Positions 8,429 through 17,451 of a stretch of DNA of 32,180 nt are shown in pieces. Below the pieces are notes generated by a model that was given only the letters and a program-made list of their open reading frames with translations, made no database searches and had not been told where the DNA came from. A program made the translations under genes and the position numbers. Within the stretch, counting starts at the first letter, position 1. Each line of letters opens with the position of its first letter. The stretch comes from Trueperaceae bacterium (GTDB lineage Bacteria; Deinococcota; Deinococci; Deinococcales; Trueperaceae): positions 1 to 32,180 of the forward strand of contig JAGQHN010000055.1 of assembly GCA_020431825.1 (NCBI GenBank), read 5' to 3'.

Positions 8429-9478
8429 ATGGCATCCCTCTTTCTGGCATTCATCACATCCTTTATAAGTTTGCAACTGCTACTAAAGTCACCCTGGCGG
8501 AAGCGAGTCGTTGCTTATGAGGATGAGCGCTCTATGCATAAAGGTGTGATCCCTCGTTTTGGTGGGATAGGCATAATTCTCGGTATTACTGTGGGCTGGC
8601 TTATGCTCGGAGTTGATTCCTGGTGGCTCTTACTTTTACTAGGTCTTAGTATTGCCTTCATATCCTTCTTAGATGATCTTTATCAACTACCTGTCTGGAT
8701 AAGGCTTGCTGCTCAGTTTATCATGTCTGCTGTTTTTGTTTATTTTGAGTTTGGGTTTTCTGTCTTTTCCCTGGCGGCTCTATTACTGATCAGCATTGTC
8801 TGGATGGTCAACCTTTATAACTTTATGGATGGTTTGGACGGTTTAGCTGGAGGCATGGCTGTTTTTGGCTTCAGTACCTTTGCGGTTGCCGCCTATCTCG
8901 CAGCCAACGACATTGTAATGCTTAAAGCTGCTTTTGTAGTAGTTGCTGCTACGCTTGCATTTCTGCGCTGGAATATGCATCCGGCTCGCCTCTTTCTAGG
9001 GGATGTCGGTTCAACTTCGATTGGCTTTATCGCTGCGGCATTTTCTTTCTATGGCTGGCGTGAAGGTATGTGGCCTTTCTGGTTCCCAGTTGTTGTGTTT
9101 ATGCCCTTTATTGCGGATGCAACTGTGACGCTCTTAAAACGTTTCTTTAACGGTGAAAACATCTGGCAAGCTCATAACAAACACTACTACCAGCGTCTTG
9201 CTCGTATGGGCTGGTCGCATCCTTCGGTGAGTATTGCCTACTATGTTGCCATGGCTTGTTCTGCTGCTCTGGCTGTTCTTTTGCTGGGTAGTAGTTTTGC
9301 TATTCAGCTCATAGGCTTAGGGAGTTTCGCTGTGCTTATCAGTGTTGTTTTTATGCTGATTGATTGGCGGTGGCACCGCTTCCAAACTCAGGGGATAAGT
9401 CAGAGTCAGAGATCGGTTCAGAATTTTGAGGCAGATGAGGGATTTGTTAAAGAATCGAATTCGGTTATACCCCTTTAA
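8429..9478 (+). CDS. Polyprenyl-phosphate sugar-1-phosphate transferase, WbpL/WbcO-like
   Basis: Predicted integral membrane enzyme of the MraY/WecA superfamily, 349 aa with about ten hydrophobic helices. It moves a sugar-1-phosphate (typically an N-acetylated aminosugar) from a UDP-sugar to undecaprenyl phosphate and so begins glycan assembly. Motifs: HKGVIPRFGGIGI (37-49), the Asp pair in FLDDLYQLP (80-88), NLYNFMDGLDG (128-138) and LGDVGS (191-196). The late cytoplasmic loop contains AHNKHYYQRLARMGWSH. The NFMDG form and that loop are typical of the WbpL/WbcO branch rather than WecA or MraY. It is the first gene of the polysaccharide locus, as expected for an initiating enzyme. The sugar transferred is not determined. 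Confidence 0.88.
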   Translation: MASLFLAFITSFISLQLLLKSPWRKRVVAYEDERSMHKGVIPRFGGIGIILGITVGWLMLGVDSWWLLLLLGLSIAFISFLDDLYQLPVWIRLAAQFIMSAVFVYFEFGFSVFSLAALLLISIVWMVNLYNFMDGLDGLAGGMAVFGFSTFAVAAYLAANDIVMLKAAFVVVAATLAFLRWNMHPARLFLGDVGSTSIGFIAAAFSFYGWREGMWPFWFPVVVFMPFIADATVTLLKRFFNGENIWQAHNKHYYQRLARMGWSHPSVSIAYYVAMACSAALAVLLLGSSFAIQLIGLGSFAVLISVVFMLIDWRWHRFQTQGISQSQRSVQNFEADEGFVKESNSVIPL

Positions 9479-9535
9479 GTATTCTACTCATCTACTTGGG
9501 GTATGCTCAGATCCGAGCTAGGGAGGGTATCTATA

Positions 9536-11668
9536 ATGCAGCCAAAGATAGATATCTTACTTCCCGTATATAATGGGTTGAAAGACTTAAAACTATGTAT
9601 TGATAGTGTATTTAAGGCTGTTAATCGGATTGATTGGCATTTACATATTCTGCATGATGCCAGTACCGATGGGGCAGTTGCTGAATATCTGGTGACGCTC
9701 GAGTCTGAAGCTCGAGTGAGCATTCATCACAATGAAAAAAATCTTGGTTTTGTCAAAACGGTCAATAAAGGTTTTAAGCTAAGCAGTGGCGATGTCGTTC
9801 TGTTAAATAGCGACACGCTTGTCTATGATGGTTGGCTCGATAGACTGGTTGCTCATGGCTATAGGCACGAAAATGTTGCCACCATTACCCCCCTTTCTAA
9901 TAATGCAACGATTGCCAGCTTTCCTGAGTTCTTAAGCGATAAAAATACACGTTTAGGCTTGTCAGGACAGGAGCTTGACGCCCTGTGCTATCAGGCTAAT
10001 AAGGGTGCTGTAGTTGAAGTGCCTACAGGTGTTGGCTTTTGTATGTTTATTAGCCGTGGGGCGCTTAATCAAGTGGGCTATTTTGATGAAGATACCTTTG
10101 GCCGAGGCTACGGTGAAGAAAATGACTTTTGCATGCGAGCTGGTAATGAGGGATTTAGAAATTTACTGGCCTGTGATGTTTATGTTAGCCATACCGGGGG
10201 AGTCAGCTTTGCTGAAGAAAAGGAAGCCTTAATTGTTGAAGCTATTAAGCAGCTTAATAGAATCCACCCTGGCTATGATCGCAAGATTCATAAATTTATT
10301 GTTTTAGACCCTGTCAGAGAGTATCGACTAAAAGTTTTGTTGAAGCTGTCTCAAATGGACAAGCGTCCTCCTGTTTTGCATATATGCCACGCTTTTGGTG
10401 GGGGCACACTGCAAAACATACGAGAGATAGCCCAGTATTTTGAGAAAGACTCTATTCACTGGGTACTTAGAGCTTTAGAGGGGGATATCGTTCGCCTGGA
10501 ATGGGCTACGGCGCCTTCGACGTATGTTGATATCGATACAGAAAAGGACAAGGTCTTTTTTTGGGAAATTCTTAAATACATTGGTATTTCCCGGATTCAT
10601 GTACATCACCTGGCAGGTTTGCCCCAGGAGGTCATGGCTTTTATTCGTGAAGCTGGTCTCGAGTACGATGTCACCCTGCATGACTATTACTTCATTAATG
10701 CCAATCCAACTTTGGTTAATACTAAAGGTGAAATAAGCTCGCCTCTTTCCGCTGAGGGATTGACGAGCTGGCAAAAGGAAAAACACGAGTTTTTACAAGG
10801 TGCTCAGCGAATCTTTTGTCCTTCCCAGAGGGCAAGAGAAATTTATGAAGCCTACTATCCAGGAATAACGTTCCAGACAATATCTTACCTGGAAGCCATT
10901 CAGGCCTATCCCTATCCAGATGTGAGTAAAGCCAGCAATCATAAAGGTATTAAAGTTGCGGTTTTAGGTGCACTTAATCCGGAAAAAGGAGCCGACCTTT
11001 TTGTAAGGGTTGCCAAGCTTTTAACTAAAAATCAAGAGTTTGACTTTAGTCTTTTGGGATATGCTTATAAGCGTCTGCCAAAGATGATTAAGGTATGGGG
11101 ACAATACGACAATCTCATGCTGGAAAGTCTAATTGAAGAGGAGAATCCAGACATTATTTGGTTTCCTGCACTTTGGGAAGAAACCTACAGCTATACGCTG
11201 AGTGGTGCCTTAAAGTCCGGTCGCCCAATTCTTGCACCAAACTTAGGTGCCTTTCCAGAGAGGCTTGCGAACCGACCTCTAACTAAGCTTTATGAACCTT
11301 ATCAGGATGTTGAAGCTATAGCTAAAACGATTGAAGTGTTTGCTGCAGAAGTGAAAAAGGTTGAATCGGCAGCAATTTGGCTCGAGCAACCAAAACCGGA
11401 TCCTTTTAATAGAGAGCATTATTTATCTGCAAGTTTTAACAGGCTCGAGCCTGTTATTTCAGAGGCTGAAATCCTCGAAGGTCTAGCTTATAGGCTAAAA
11501 CTCAGACTTAGCCTTAAAGAGAAAGCTTTAGGTACTTTGCTAAACCTAAAACGCTATGCGCTAGTACGCTTACTTCTTCAGCTCTTGCCTTTACGTCATA
11601 AACTGCGCGTTGTGCAGTTTTTTACAAAGAAGAGCTTACTTGACCTGGAACGACAGCTCATAAATTAA
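9536..11668 (+). CDS. Two-domain glycosyltransferase, GT2-GT4 fusion
   Basis: Predicted cytoplasmic bifunctional glycosyltransferase, 710 aa from ATG 9536. This start has GGGAGG (9521-9526) nine bases upstream; the open frame reaches back to 9503, but residues there have no domain match. The N-terminal GT-A (GT2) domain, about 1-270, begins DILLPVYNG, with LLNSDTLVYDGWLD as the metal-binding region and GYGEENDFCMRA as the acceptor/catalytic stretch. The C-terminal GT-B (GT4-like) domain runs from about 285 to 620, with a Rossmann start VLHICHAFGGGTLQN, GALNPEKGADLFVRVAKLL and the donor-side WFPALWEETYSYTLSGAL. A basic, leucine-rich tail may touch the membrane. Two sequential sugar additions by one polypeptide are likely; the sugars are unknown. 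Confidence 0.85.
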   Translation: MQPKIDILLPVYNGLKDLKLCIDSVFKAVNRIDWHLHILHDASTDGAVAEYLVTLESEARVSIHHNEKNLGFVKTVNKGFKLSSGDVVLLNSDTLVYDGWLDRLVAHGYRHENVATITPLSNNATIASFPEFLSDKNTRLGLSGQELDALCYQANKGAVVEVPTGVGFCMFISRGALNQVGYFDEDTFGRGYGEENDFCMRAGNEGFRNLLACDVYVSHTGGVSFAEEKEALIVEAIKQLNRIHPGYDRKIHKFIVLDPVREYRLKVLLKLSQMDKRPPVLHICHAFGGGTLQNIREIAQYFEKDSIHWVLRALEGDIVRLEWATAPSTYVDIDTEKDKVFFWEILKYIGISRIHVHHLAGLPQEVMAFIREAGLEYDVTLHDYYFINANPTLVNTKGEISSPLSAEGLTSWQKEKHEFLQGAQRIFCPSQRAREIYEAYYPGITFQTISYLEAIQAYPYPDVSKASNHKGIKVAVLGALNPEKGADLFVRVAKLLTKNQEFDFSLLGYAYKRLPKMIKVWGQYDNLMLESLIEEENPDIIWFPALWEETYSYTLSGALKSGRPILAPNLGAFPERLANRPLTKLYEPYQDVEAIAKTIEVFAAEVKKVESAAIWLEQPKPDPFNREHYLSASFNRLEPVISEAEILEGLAYRLKLRLSLKEKALGTLLNLKRYALVRLLLQLLPLRHKLRVVQFFTKKSLLDLERQLIN

Positions 11669-11677
11669 AGATTGTGT

Positions 11678-11689
11678 TAAGTTGGAATT
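11678..11689 (+). promoter_or_regulatory. Leaderless -10 box of the ABC permease
   Basis: TAAGTT (11678-11683), six bases, then the ATG at 11690. No Shine-Dalgarno is present. It would give the exporter genes a promoter inside the locus. Confidence 0.4.
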
Positions 11690-12559
11690 ATGGCATCTAG
11701 AAATGCAATAACTGATTTGCATTCTGCAAAATCATATATTAGTAATACTAAGGAAAATCGATCAGGTGGTGGGCCAGACTCGAGCTTTGTTGCTCTTAGG
11801 CGCTACTTTGATATTATTCTTTATCAGACTCAAGTAGATATCAAGGATGAAGCGAGTCGTTATTTTCTGGGGTTACTCTGGTGGTTTATTGATCCGCTCA
11901 TGTATGTTTTGATTTTTTCGCTGCTTCACCGATCTGGAATGCAGCTGGGAAGTCCTGACAATCACCTAATGAAACTTATCGTTGGGGTTTCCTTGTGGAG
12001 ATTTTTTGCAGGCTCTCTTCCTGGTGCAGCCAACTCAATAATGGGTAATAACGTTCTCATCAATCAGGTTGCTCTACCAAAGTGGATTTTTCCAATACAG
12101 GCATTGCTTCTAAATTTAGTAAAGTTTTTCTTTCTGCTTTTGGTCGTTTTTGCTTATTTGTGGTCAGCAAGTGCTCCTTTCTCTATTCATTATTTGAGTT
12201 TCCCGATTGTTTTTGCTGTTTATTTTATGATTACTATTGCTTTTTCAATATTGGTCGCAGCAGTAGTTCCTTTTTTTCCTGATATTCGCAATATGATTGG
12301 CAGTTTAGTTCTTTTTTTGATGTTTACCTCTGGAGTATTTTTTAGTATCAGTGATCTTTCTCCAGATGTGCAACATATATTCTATTTAAATCCCTTTGCT
12401 GTCATATTAGAAAGCTTTAAAAGAGTTTTGGTAGATGGACGCTGGCCAATGTGGAATGGTTTATTTATCATTTTTGTCAGCGTTTTACCAATTTTATTTC
12501 TTGGCTTTAGGATACTTCACAGATTTAGTCATGAATATCCTAAAATGCAAAGAGGTTAA
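11690..12559 (+). CDS. ABC-2 type polysaccharide export permease (Wzm-like)
   Basis: Inner-membrane channel subunit of a two-gene ABC exporter for undecaprenyl-linked glycan, 289 aa. A hydrophilic N-terminal stretch of about 40 residues, longer than usual, precedes the family signature around SRYFLGLLWWFIDPLMYVLI, the interfacial segment found in Wzm, KpsM and TagG. About six membrane segments follow, ending VLPILFLGFRIL and a basic tail. The ATPase starts two bases after its stop codon, so the pair is clearly translated together. Glycans exported by such a pair need no Wzy polymerase, which fits the absence of one here. Confidence 0.88.
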   Translation: MASRNAITDLHSAKSYISNTKENRSGGGPDSSFVALRRYFDIILYQTQVDIKDEASRYFLGLLWWFIDPLMYVLIFSLLHRSGMQLGSPDNHLMKLIVGVSLWRFFAGSLPGAANSIMGNNVLINQVALPKWIFPIQALLLNLVKFFFLLLVVFAYLWSASAPFSIHYLSFPIVFAVYFMITIAFSILVAAVVPFFPDIRNMIGSLVLFLMFTSGVFFSISDLSPDVQHIFYLNPFAVILESFKRVLVDGRWPMWNGLFIIFVSVLPILFLGFRILHRFSHEYPKMQRG

Positions 12560-12560
12560 T

Positions 12561-13256
12561 ATGGGTGAATTACTCAGGTTAAATAATGTTGGGTTGAAGT
12601 ATGAGCGGCGTCAGGGGCGGTGGAGATTCCATCAGTTCTGGGTTTTGAAAGATATTAGCTTTAGTTTATCGCAAGGTGATGTCCTTGGAGTTGTTGGTCG
12701 TAATGGTGCTGGTAAAAGTACCTTGTTGCGGCTACTTGCAGGTATATATAAACCTAATTGCGGTTCTCTAGAGAGAATGTCCCGGTTTAGCTCATCTCTT
12801 ATTGCTTTAAATGTTGGTCTTGCACCTCGTTTATCAGGTCGGGACAATGTAATTCTGGGAGCACTCTTATTAGGTCTGGACAGAGATAAAGCTACATCTA
12901 TTGTTGAAGCCGTAAAAGATTATAGTGAGCTTGGGGATTTTTTTGAGCAGCCAGTTACAACCTATTCGACAGGCATGAAATCGCGATTGGGGTTCGCTAT
13001 TGCCTACTATGCCAACCCGGATTTAATTTTAATTGATGAAGCAATTGGGGGTGTGGGAGATAAGACTTTTGTAAACAAATCAAAGAAAGCAATTGAAGAA
13101 AAAATTATGAGAGGTTCATCCACAGTAGTATTGGTATCGCATAGTGTTGGAACATTAAAAGAATTCTGCAATCGTGTGATCTGGATTGAAGATGGGGTAG
13201 TTCATATGGATGGGGATCCCAAAACAGTCTTAAGCGCTTATGCAGATGCAGCCTAA
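12561..13256 (+). CDS. ABC polysaccharide export ATPase (short Wzt/KpsT type)
   Basis: ATP-binding subunit partnering the permease just upstream, 231 aa from ATG 12561. AGAGG (12551-12555) five bases upstream supports this start; the longer open frame from 12435 only overlaps the permease gene. Walker A GRNGAGKST (46-54), signature YSTGM (135-139, a variant of LSGGQ usual for this family), Walker B LILIDE (155-160) and H-loop His194. The segment after Walker B reads AIGGVGD where most Wzt proteins have VLAVGD. There is no C-terminal carbohydrate-binding domain, so it resembles KpsT or TagH-type ATPases rather than the O9a-type Wzt that reads chain ends. Confidence 0.9.
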   Translation: MGELLRLNNVGLKYERRQGRWRFHQFWVLKDISFSLSQGDVLGVVGRNGAGKSTLLRLLAGIYKPNCGSLERMSRFSSSLIALNVGLAPRLSGRDNVILGALLLGLDRDKATSIVEAVKDYSELGDFFEQPVTTYSTGMKSRLGFAIAYYANPDLILIDEAIGGVGDKTFVNKSKKAIEEKIMRGSSTVVLVSHSVGTLKEFCNRVIWIEDGVVHMDGDPKTVLSAYADAA

Positions 13257-13281
13257 TCAATTAGGTTAAAAGTTGGGTTAA

Positions 13282-13318
13282 AATAGCAGTAATGGAAACC
13301 CCTGCTATTATAGGTTTT
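13282..13318 (+). terminator. Hairpin between exporter and first sulfotransferase
   Basis: AATAGCAG (13282-13289) and CTGCTATT (13302-13309) form an 8-bp stem with a 12-base loop. Four bases later comes TTTTT (13314-13318). It looks like a partial terminator or attenuator inside the locus, 46 bases before the next gene. Confidence 0.5.
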
Positions 13319-13363
13319 TGTAATGAATCTATTATCAAATCTAGAGGCGAAAAATCTTAATTC

Positions 13364-14179
13364 ATGGATCAAACAACAAACCCCTTTTTCATAATAGGTT
13401 GTACCCGTTCAGGAACAACATTACTAAGAAATTTATTACGACTTCACCCAAATCTGAATGCGCCAGAAGAGACTTTTTTTTATCGTTGGGGCGAGCCTTA
13501 TGGGTCAGATGGGTATAGACACGTTTATCTGAACAATCCTACGATTAAACATCATCAATCTCTCGATGGAATTGTTCCGGAGCACGCCGACGCTATGCTG
13601 GCCCAAAGCTCGAGCCGCAGGGAGCTAAGTGTTAGATATGGCCGGGCCTTTTTAAGACGTACCCAAAGAGGTGATCGCTGGTTCGATAAAACGCCGCAAA
13701 ATATCTATGGTGTTTTACTGATAAGGGCGCAATTTCCTACTAGCAAAATCATTCATATACATCGTCACCCCTTAAATGTAGTAGCGAGTCTTCGGACCGG
13801 TAAAGTCATGCCAAAGCAAAGTCTTGTCGCCGCAGTTAATTATTGGGTAGAAGCCATGCAAATAATAGGTGTTTATCGTCAGCTACCTAATAATAATCTT
13901 ATTGAACTGGCTTATGAAGAACTGGTGACGGCACCTATTATAACGATGGGAGAACTTTTAGATCACTTAGGTGAAGATGTCAGTCAGTATGATTTTTCAA
14001 AGATTATTACGCCAACGAAAGCTAAATCAGAACCTGAATTAGGTGACATCTATGTTGAGCCTGATCGATCAAAATATCAGGAAATTCTCACATCAGATGA
14101 GATTGACTTTGTCTTAAAATACTGTGCTCCCTATATGGAGCAGTTTGGATATAAAGACTTAAGAATGGTGGAATCTTAA
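13364..14179 (+). CDS. PAPS-dependent sulfotransferase 1
   Basis: Predicted sulfotransferase of 271 aa that moves sulfate from PAPS to a glycan hydroxyl. The 5'-phosphosulfate loop is TRSGTTLL (14-21) near the N-terminus, the usual place. The 3'-phosphate-binding stretch is HIHRHPLNVVASLRTG (131-146), with Arg134 and Ser142 in the expected positions. DKTPQNI before it matches the family's conserved DKTP. Start ATG 13364 puts the P-loop-like motif 13 residues in; there is no clear ribosome binding site. It follows the exporter genes and precedes a glycosyltransferase, so a polysaccharide substrate is likely. It differs in sequence from the other two sulfotransferases of the locus, suggesting different acceptor positions. 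Confidence 0.85.
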   Translation: MDQTTNPFFIIGCTRSGTTLLRNLLRLHPNLNAPEETFFYRWGEPYGSDGYRHVYLNNPTIKHHQSLDGIVPEHADAMLAQSSSRRELSVRYGRAFLRRTQRGDRWFDKTPQNIYGVLLIRAQFPTSKIIHIHRHPLNVVASLRTGKVMPKQSLVAAVNYWVEAMQIIGVYRQLPNNNLIELAYEELVTAPIITMGELLDHLGEDVSQYDFSKIITPTKAKSEPELGDIYVEPDRSKYQEILTSDEIDFVLKYCAPYMEQFGYKDLRMVES

Positions 14180-14248
14180 AAAAGGCCTGTCATTTTTTTG
14201 AAAGTTTGCAGGTAGAGAGAAATAACGGATAGTATTAGGGTTGTGGAT

Positions 14249-16186
14249 ATGGAAGTGGGCGCGCGAACTAAAATGGCACATTCAGCTATTAAAGGGCATC
14301 TGGAATATGCTTATCCGCATGGTGATGGTCTTTTAATTCTGGGATGGTGCTCGGAGCTGGCTGACAGCAGCCAGGTCAACATTATATTAGGTGTTGCAGA
14401 GCGGGAAGAAAAAGTTCCGCTGTCAAGTTGTGTGAGGTATTGGCGGCCGGATGTCGCCATTAGTCTTAATGCTGATAAAGACGAACATAAGGCTCTGTAT
14501 GGTTTTGTAGCTACGTTTCCTTTACCTGAAATTGAAGATGAAATTGAGCTGGTGGGCGTTAGCTTAGTTGCCAATAATTCAGATGAAGATATCGTAGCTT
14601 TACTTGTACCTGAGCGTCTTGCGGTCGAAGAAACCATGCGAATTAATTGGAGTATCTGGTACCGCGTAATGAAGCATGCCAGCCAAACGCTCAAAATGCA
14701 TCAGGCATTTGAAAATTTGGTAACTCGCTTCGGTAAAATAGACCAGTCTGAAACGCTTAGTTCGGCTCACTCGAGCCACACAACAACTGCTTTAAGTAAT
14801 GAAAGTGAAGGAGAAAATTTAAATCCCCTGAGATTAGGGTTTGATCTTTGTGCTCGTATTTCGGAAAAGGCATTGTTAGTTATAGGCTGGGTGGTCAGTG
14901 TCGATAATAACGTTGTTGTTTCCGATCTTGTTTTGACAAATAAGACGAATGTTCACATAAGTGAAGATAGTAGTGAAGAGCTAAGTTTTTTAGAGGATGT
15001 TACCTGGATTCCTCGCACTGATGTTATTCAACCTTTAAAACTTAAATTTCTTAATAATAAGGTTGGATTTGTTTGTTTTATTGGAAACTGTAGCTTGGAC
15101 GGAGAAGAACTTAGTCTTATAGCTCATTCTGAGACCGGAGATAGTCTTAGTACCAAACTGCCTCTAAAAGATTACTCAGCTAATCCATTTGCTTTGAGTG
15201 AGCATCTCTTTACGCTTTTTGCACCTAGCAGTGACTATATGAGAGAGGTTCTTACTAGACATATAGGTCCTGCTATGAAGCAAGTCTGGGCGACTTACCG
15301 AAAACAAGGATTTCTGACGACAAGCTCGAGGCAAGTTATTCAATATGGAACTGAACCAAGTAATCCAAAAGTAAGTATTATCGTGCCACTATACAAGAGA
15401 TTTGACTTTGTTGAGTATCAACTGAGCCAGTTTGCCCTTGATCCCTACATGAAAGATGTAGAGATTATCTATGTAAATGATGACCCCGAAAGTCAGGCAG
15501 GATTAATTAACTTTTGCCATGCCAATTATCCTGTTTTTGAAATTCCCTTTAAGCTTCTGCATGGGGGCAAAAACTTAGGCTATGCAGGAGCAAATAATTT
15601 AGGCGCCTCTATAGCAAAAGCTGATACTTTACTCTTACTCAACTCTGATGTCATGCCGAGAGAGCCTGGGTGGTTAGCCAAGATGCTCGAGCACTACAAA
15701 ACAACCCCAAATATTGGGGCATTGGGTGCACGTCTTTTATATGAAGATGGCTCGATTCAGCATGATGGCATGACCTATGTGAAGTTCCCTTTTTTTCAGG
15801 ATATGTGGATTTGCGAACATCCTTATAAAGGACTAAGCGAAAAGGTAACACCTGTTAAGCCTGGACTTAGAGAAGTAGAAGCAGTTACGGGTGCATGCCT
15901 TATGATTGATAAGGAAAGATTTAAACAGGTAGGCGGTCTCGATAAAAACTATATCTTAGGTGATTTTGAAGATAGTGATCTTTGCTTAAAGCTACGAGTC
16001 AAGGGTTACAAGTCTTATATGCTTTCTGAAGTGAGCCTATATCACTTAGAGCGTCAGTCACAAAATCTATTTGCAAATAATGATTGGAAAACCAAACTTA
16101 CGATTTACAACTGTTGGCAACATACAGAACGCTGGGATGTCTTAATTTCTCAGCTTAAAGAGGCAAGGTTAAATGAACTCAACTAG
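14249..16186 (+). CDS. GT2 glycosyltransferase with duplicated N-terminal accessory domains
   Basis: 645 aa from ATG 14249, which has AGGG eight bases upstream and also TAGGGT seven bases upstream; GTG 14243 is an alternative. Two divergent copies of a beta-rich module fill the first half. Copy 1 has GW (32-33), RPDVA (66-70) and GF (85-86). Copy 2 has GW (213-214), PRTDV (255-259) and GF (273-274). The same pattern recurs in sulfotransferase 2. The C-terminal catalytic GT-A domain starts PKVSIIVPLYKRFDF near 373, with NLGYAGANNLG, LLLLNSDVMPREPGWL and GDFEDSDLCLKLR. It should add a sugar to the growing glycan in the cytoplasm. The role of the accessory modules is unknown; carbohydrate binding is a guess. 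Its 3' end overlaps the next gene by 14 bases. Confidence 0.82.
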   Translation: MEVGARTKMAHSAIKGHLEYAYPHGDGLLILGWCSELADSSQVNIILGVAEREEKVPLSSCVRYWRPDVAISLNADKDEHKALYGFVATFPLPEIEDEIELVGVSLVANNSDEDIVALLVPERLAVEETMRINWSIWYRVMKHASQTLKMHQAFENLVTRFGKIDQSETLSSAHSSHTTTALSNESEGENLNPLRLGFDLCARISEKALLVIGWVVSVDNNVVVSDLVLTNKTNVHISEDSSEELSFLEDVTWIPRTDVIQPLKLKFLNNKVGFVCFIGNCSLDGEELSLIAHSETGDSLSTKLPLKDYSANPFALSEHLFTLFAPSSDYMREVLTRHIGPAMKQVWATYRKQGFLTTSSRQVIQYGTEPSNPKVSIIVPLYKRFDFVEYQLSQFALDPYMKDVEIIYVNDDPESQAGLINFCHANYPVFEIPFKLLHGGKNLGYAGANNLGASIAKADTLLLLNSDVMPREPGWLAKMLEHYKTTPNIGALGARLLYEDGSIQHDGMTYVKFPFFQDMWICEHPYKGLSEKVTPVKPGLREVEAVTGACLMIDKERFKQVGGLDKNYILGDFEDSDLCLKLRVKGYKSYMLSEVSLYHLERQSQNLFANNDWKTKLTIYNCWQHTERWDVLISQLKEARLNELN

Positions 16187-17423
16187 GGTAAAAAAAGTAC
16201 TCATTATTGCTCACGGGCATCCTGAGTTAAATAAGGGTGGCGGAGAAATTGCAGCTTACAACTTGTTTAAAGCCCTTGATGAACGAGAAGATTATGAAGC
16301 TTTATTTATGGGCCGTCAAAGTGTTCCAGGTGCTCAGCATGGTGGAACGCCCTTTAGTACGATTGCCGAAAAGGAAGTTCTCTTTTATGGAGAAGGCTTT
16401 GATGTTTTCAAATTTACCCAACCTAATAAGCGTCTGCTCTGGCATAACTTCCGCGAATTTGTAGAGCAGTTTAAGCCTGATATTGTTCATTTTCACCATT
16501 ATCTCCATATTGGGATTGATGCTATTCGAGTGGTGAAAAATGTCTGTCCTGACGCTAAGATCGTGCTTACTTTGCATGAATACTTGGCTATTTGTCATAA
16601 CTCGGGTCAGATGATTAAGACCAATAAAAAGCTGTGCTATCAGTCAAGTCCTGCAGATTGTCACAGGTGCTTTCCTGACCAGAGTCCACAAAACTTTTTC
16701 TTGCGCGAGCTGTATATAAAATCGTTTTTTAAGCTTGTTGATCAGTTTATTGCGCCAAGCCAGTTTTTAAAAGACCGCTACGTTGCCTGGGGGCTCGAGG
16801 AAAATAAGATTTCAGTTCTTGAAAATGGTCAAGAACCTGTCATACTGGAGCGTTTTGACAAGCTGGACAACTCACCCAAACAAGTACGTTTAGCGTACTT
16901 TGGACAACTTACCCAATTTAAAGGATTGGATGTGCTGTTAGATGCGGTTGATTTGTTGCCAGGGAAGGTAAAAAAACGGTTACATCTTGATGTACATGGT
17001 TCTGGTCTCGAGATTCAGCCAATAGTGTTTCAGGAGAGAGTGACAGACATGCTAAATAAGCTATCAAAGCATGTTAGTTATCATGGGCCGTATGAGCCGC
17101 ATGAAATGGCGGAACTCATTCAGGAGGTTGATTGGGTTATTGTACCGTCTTCCTGGTGGGAAAATTCGCCACTGGTTATTCAGGAAGCTTTTAAAAATGG
17201 CAAGCCGGTCATTTGCAGTGATATTGGCGGTATGGCAGAGAAAGTGCGCAACGAGATTGATGGACTGCACTTTAGAGTTGGTAAGGCAACCAGTTTGAGC
17301 AAGGTGCTTGAGCGGGTTGCTGAAAATCCTGTTCTTCAGGCACGTCTTGCGGCAAATATTAAAAAACCAGTGAGTTTGATTGAAAGTGCTCAGGAGCATC
17401 ATCTGCTTTATCAGAACCTCTAA
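16173..17423 (+). CDS. GT4-family glycosyltransferase
   Basis: Predicted retaining GT-B glycosyltransferase of 416 aa. The N-terminal Rossmann domain begins KVLIIAHGHPELNKGGGEIA, with the glycine-rich acceptor loop, followed by DIVHFHHYLHIGIDAIRVV and LTLHEYLAICHNSGQMI. A cysteine pair in DCHRCFPDQ is common in one GT4 subgroup. The donor domain has LAYFGQLTQFKGLDVLLDAV and the EX7E-like region WWENSPLVIQEAFKNGKPVI, which binds the nucleotide sugar. The ATG overlaps the end of the previous gene and has AAGG five bases upstream, so translation is coupled. Donor and acceptor sugars cannot be assigned. Confidence 0.87.
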   Translation: MNSTRVKKVLIIAHGHPELNKGGGEIAAYNLFKALDEREDYEALFMGRQSVPGAQHGGTPFSTIAEKEVLFYGEGFDVFKFTQPNKRLLWHNFREFVEQFKPDIVHFHHYLHIGIDAIRVVKNVCPDAKIVLTLHEYLAICHNSGQMIKTNKKLCYQSSPADCHRCFPDQSPQNFFLRELYIKSFFKLVDQFIAPSQFLKDRYVAWGLEENKISVLENGQEPVILERFDKLDNSPKQVRLAYFGQLTQFKGLDVLLDAVDLLPGKVKKRLHLDVHGSGLEIQPIVFQERVTDMLNKLSKHVSYHGPYEPHEMAELIQEVDWVIVPSSWWENSPLVIQEAFKNGKPVICSDIGGMAEKVRNEIDGLHFRVGKATSLSKVLERVAENPVLQARLAANIKKPVSLIESAQEHHLLYQNL

Positions 17424-17451
17424 TGAGTTTGGGTATGCTAAAAGGTTACTT

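Noticed and set aside
12435..12560. N-terminal extension of the ABC ATPase frame
   Set aside because: It overlaps the permease gene and has no homology; ATG 12561 has a good ribosome binding site.
6255..13608. Long CTCGAG-free stretches in sat and the ABC exporter genes as signs of transfer
   Set aside because: With about 69 copies in 32 kb, one or two gaps of 1.4-1.8 kb are expected by chance.
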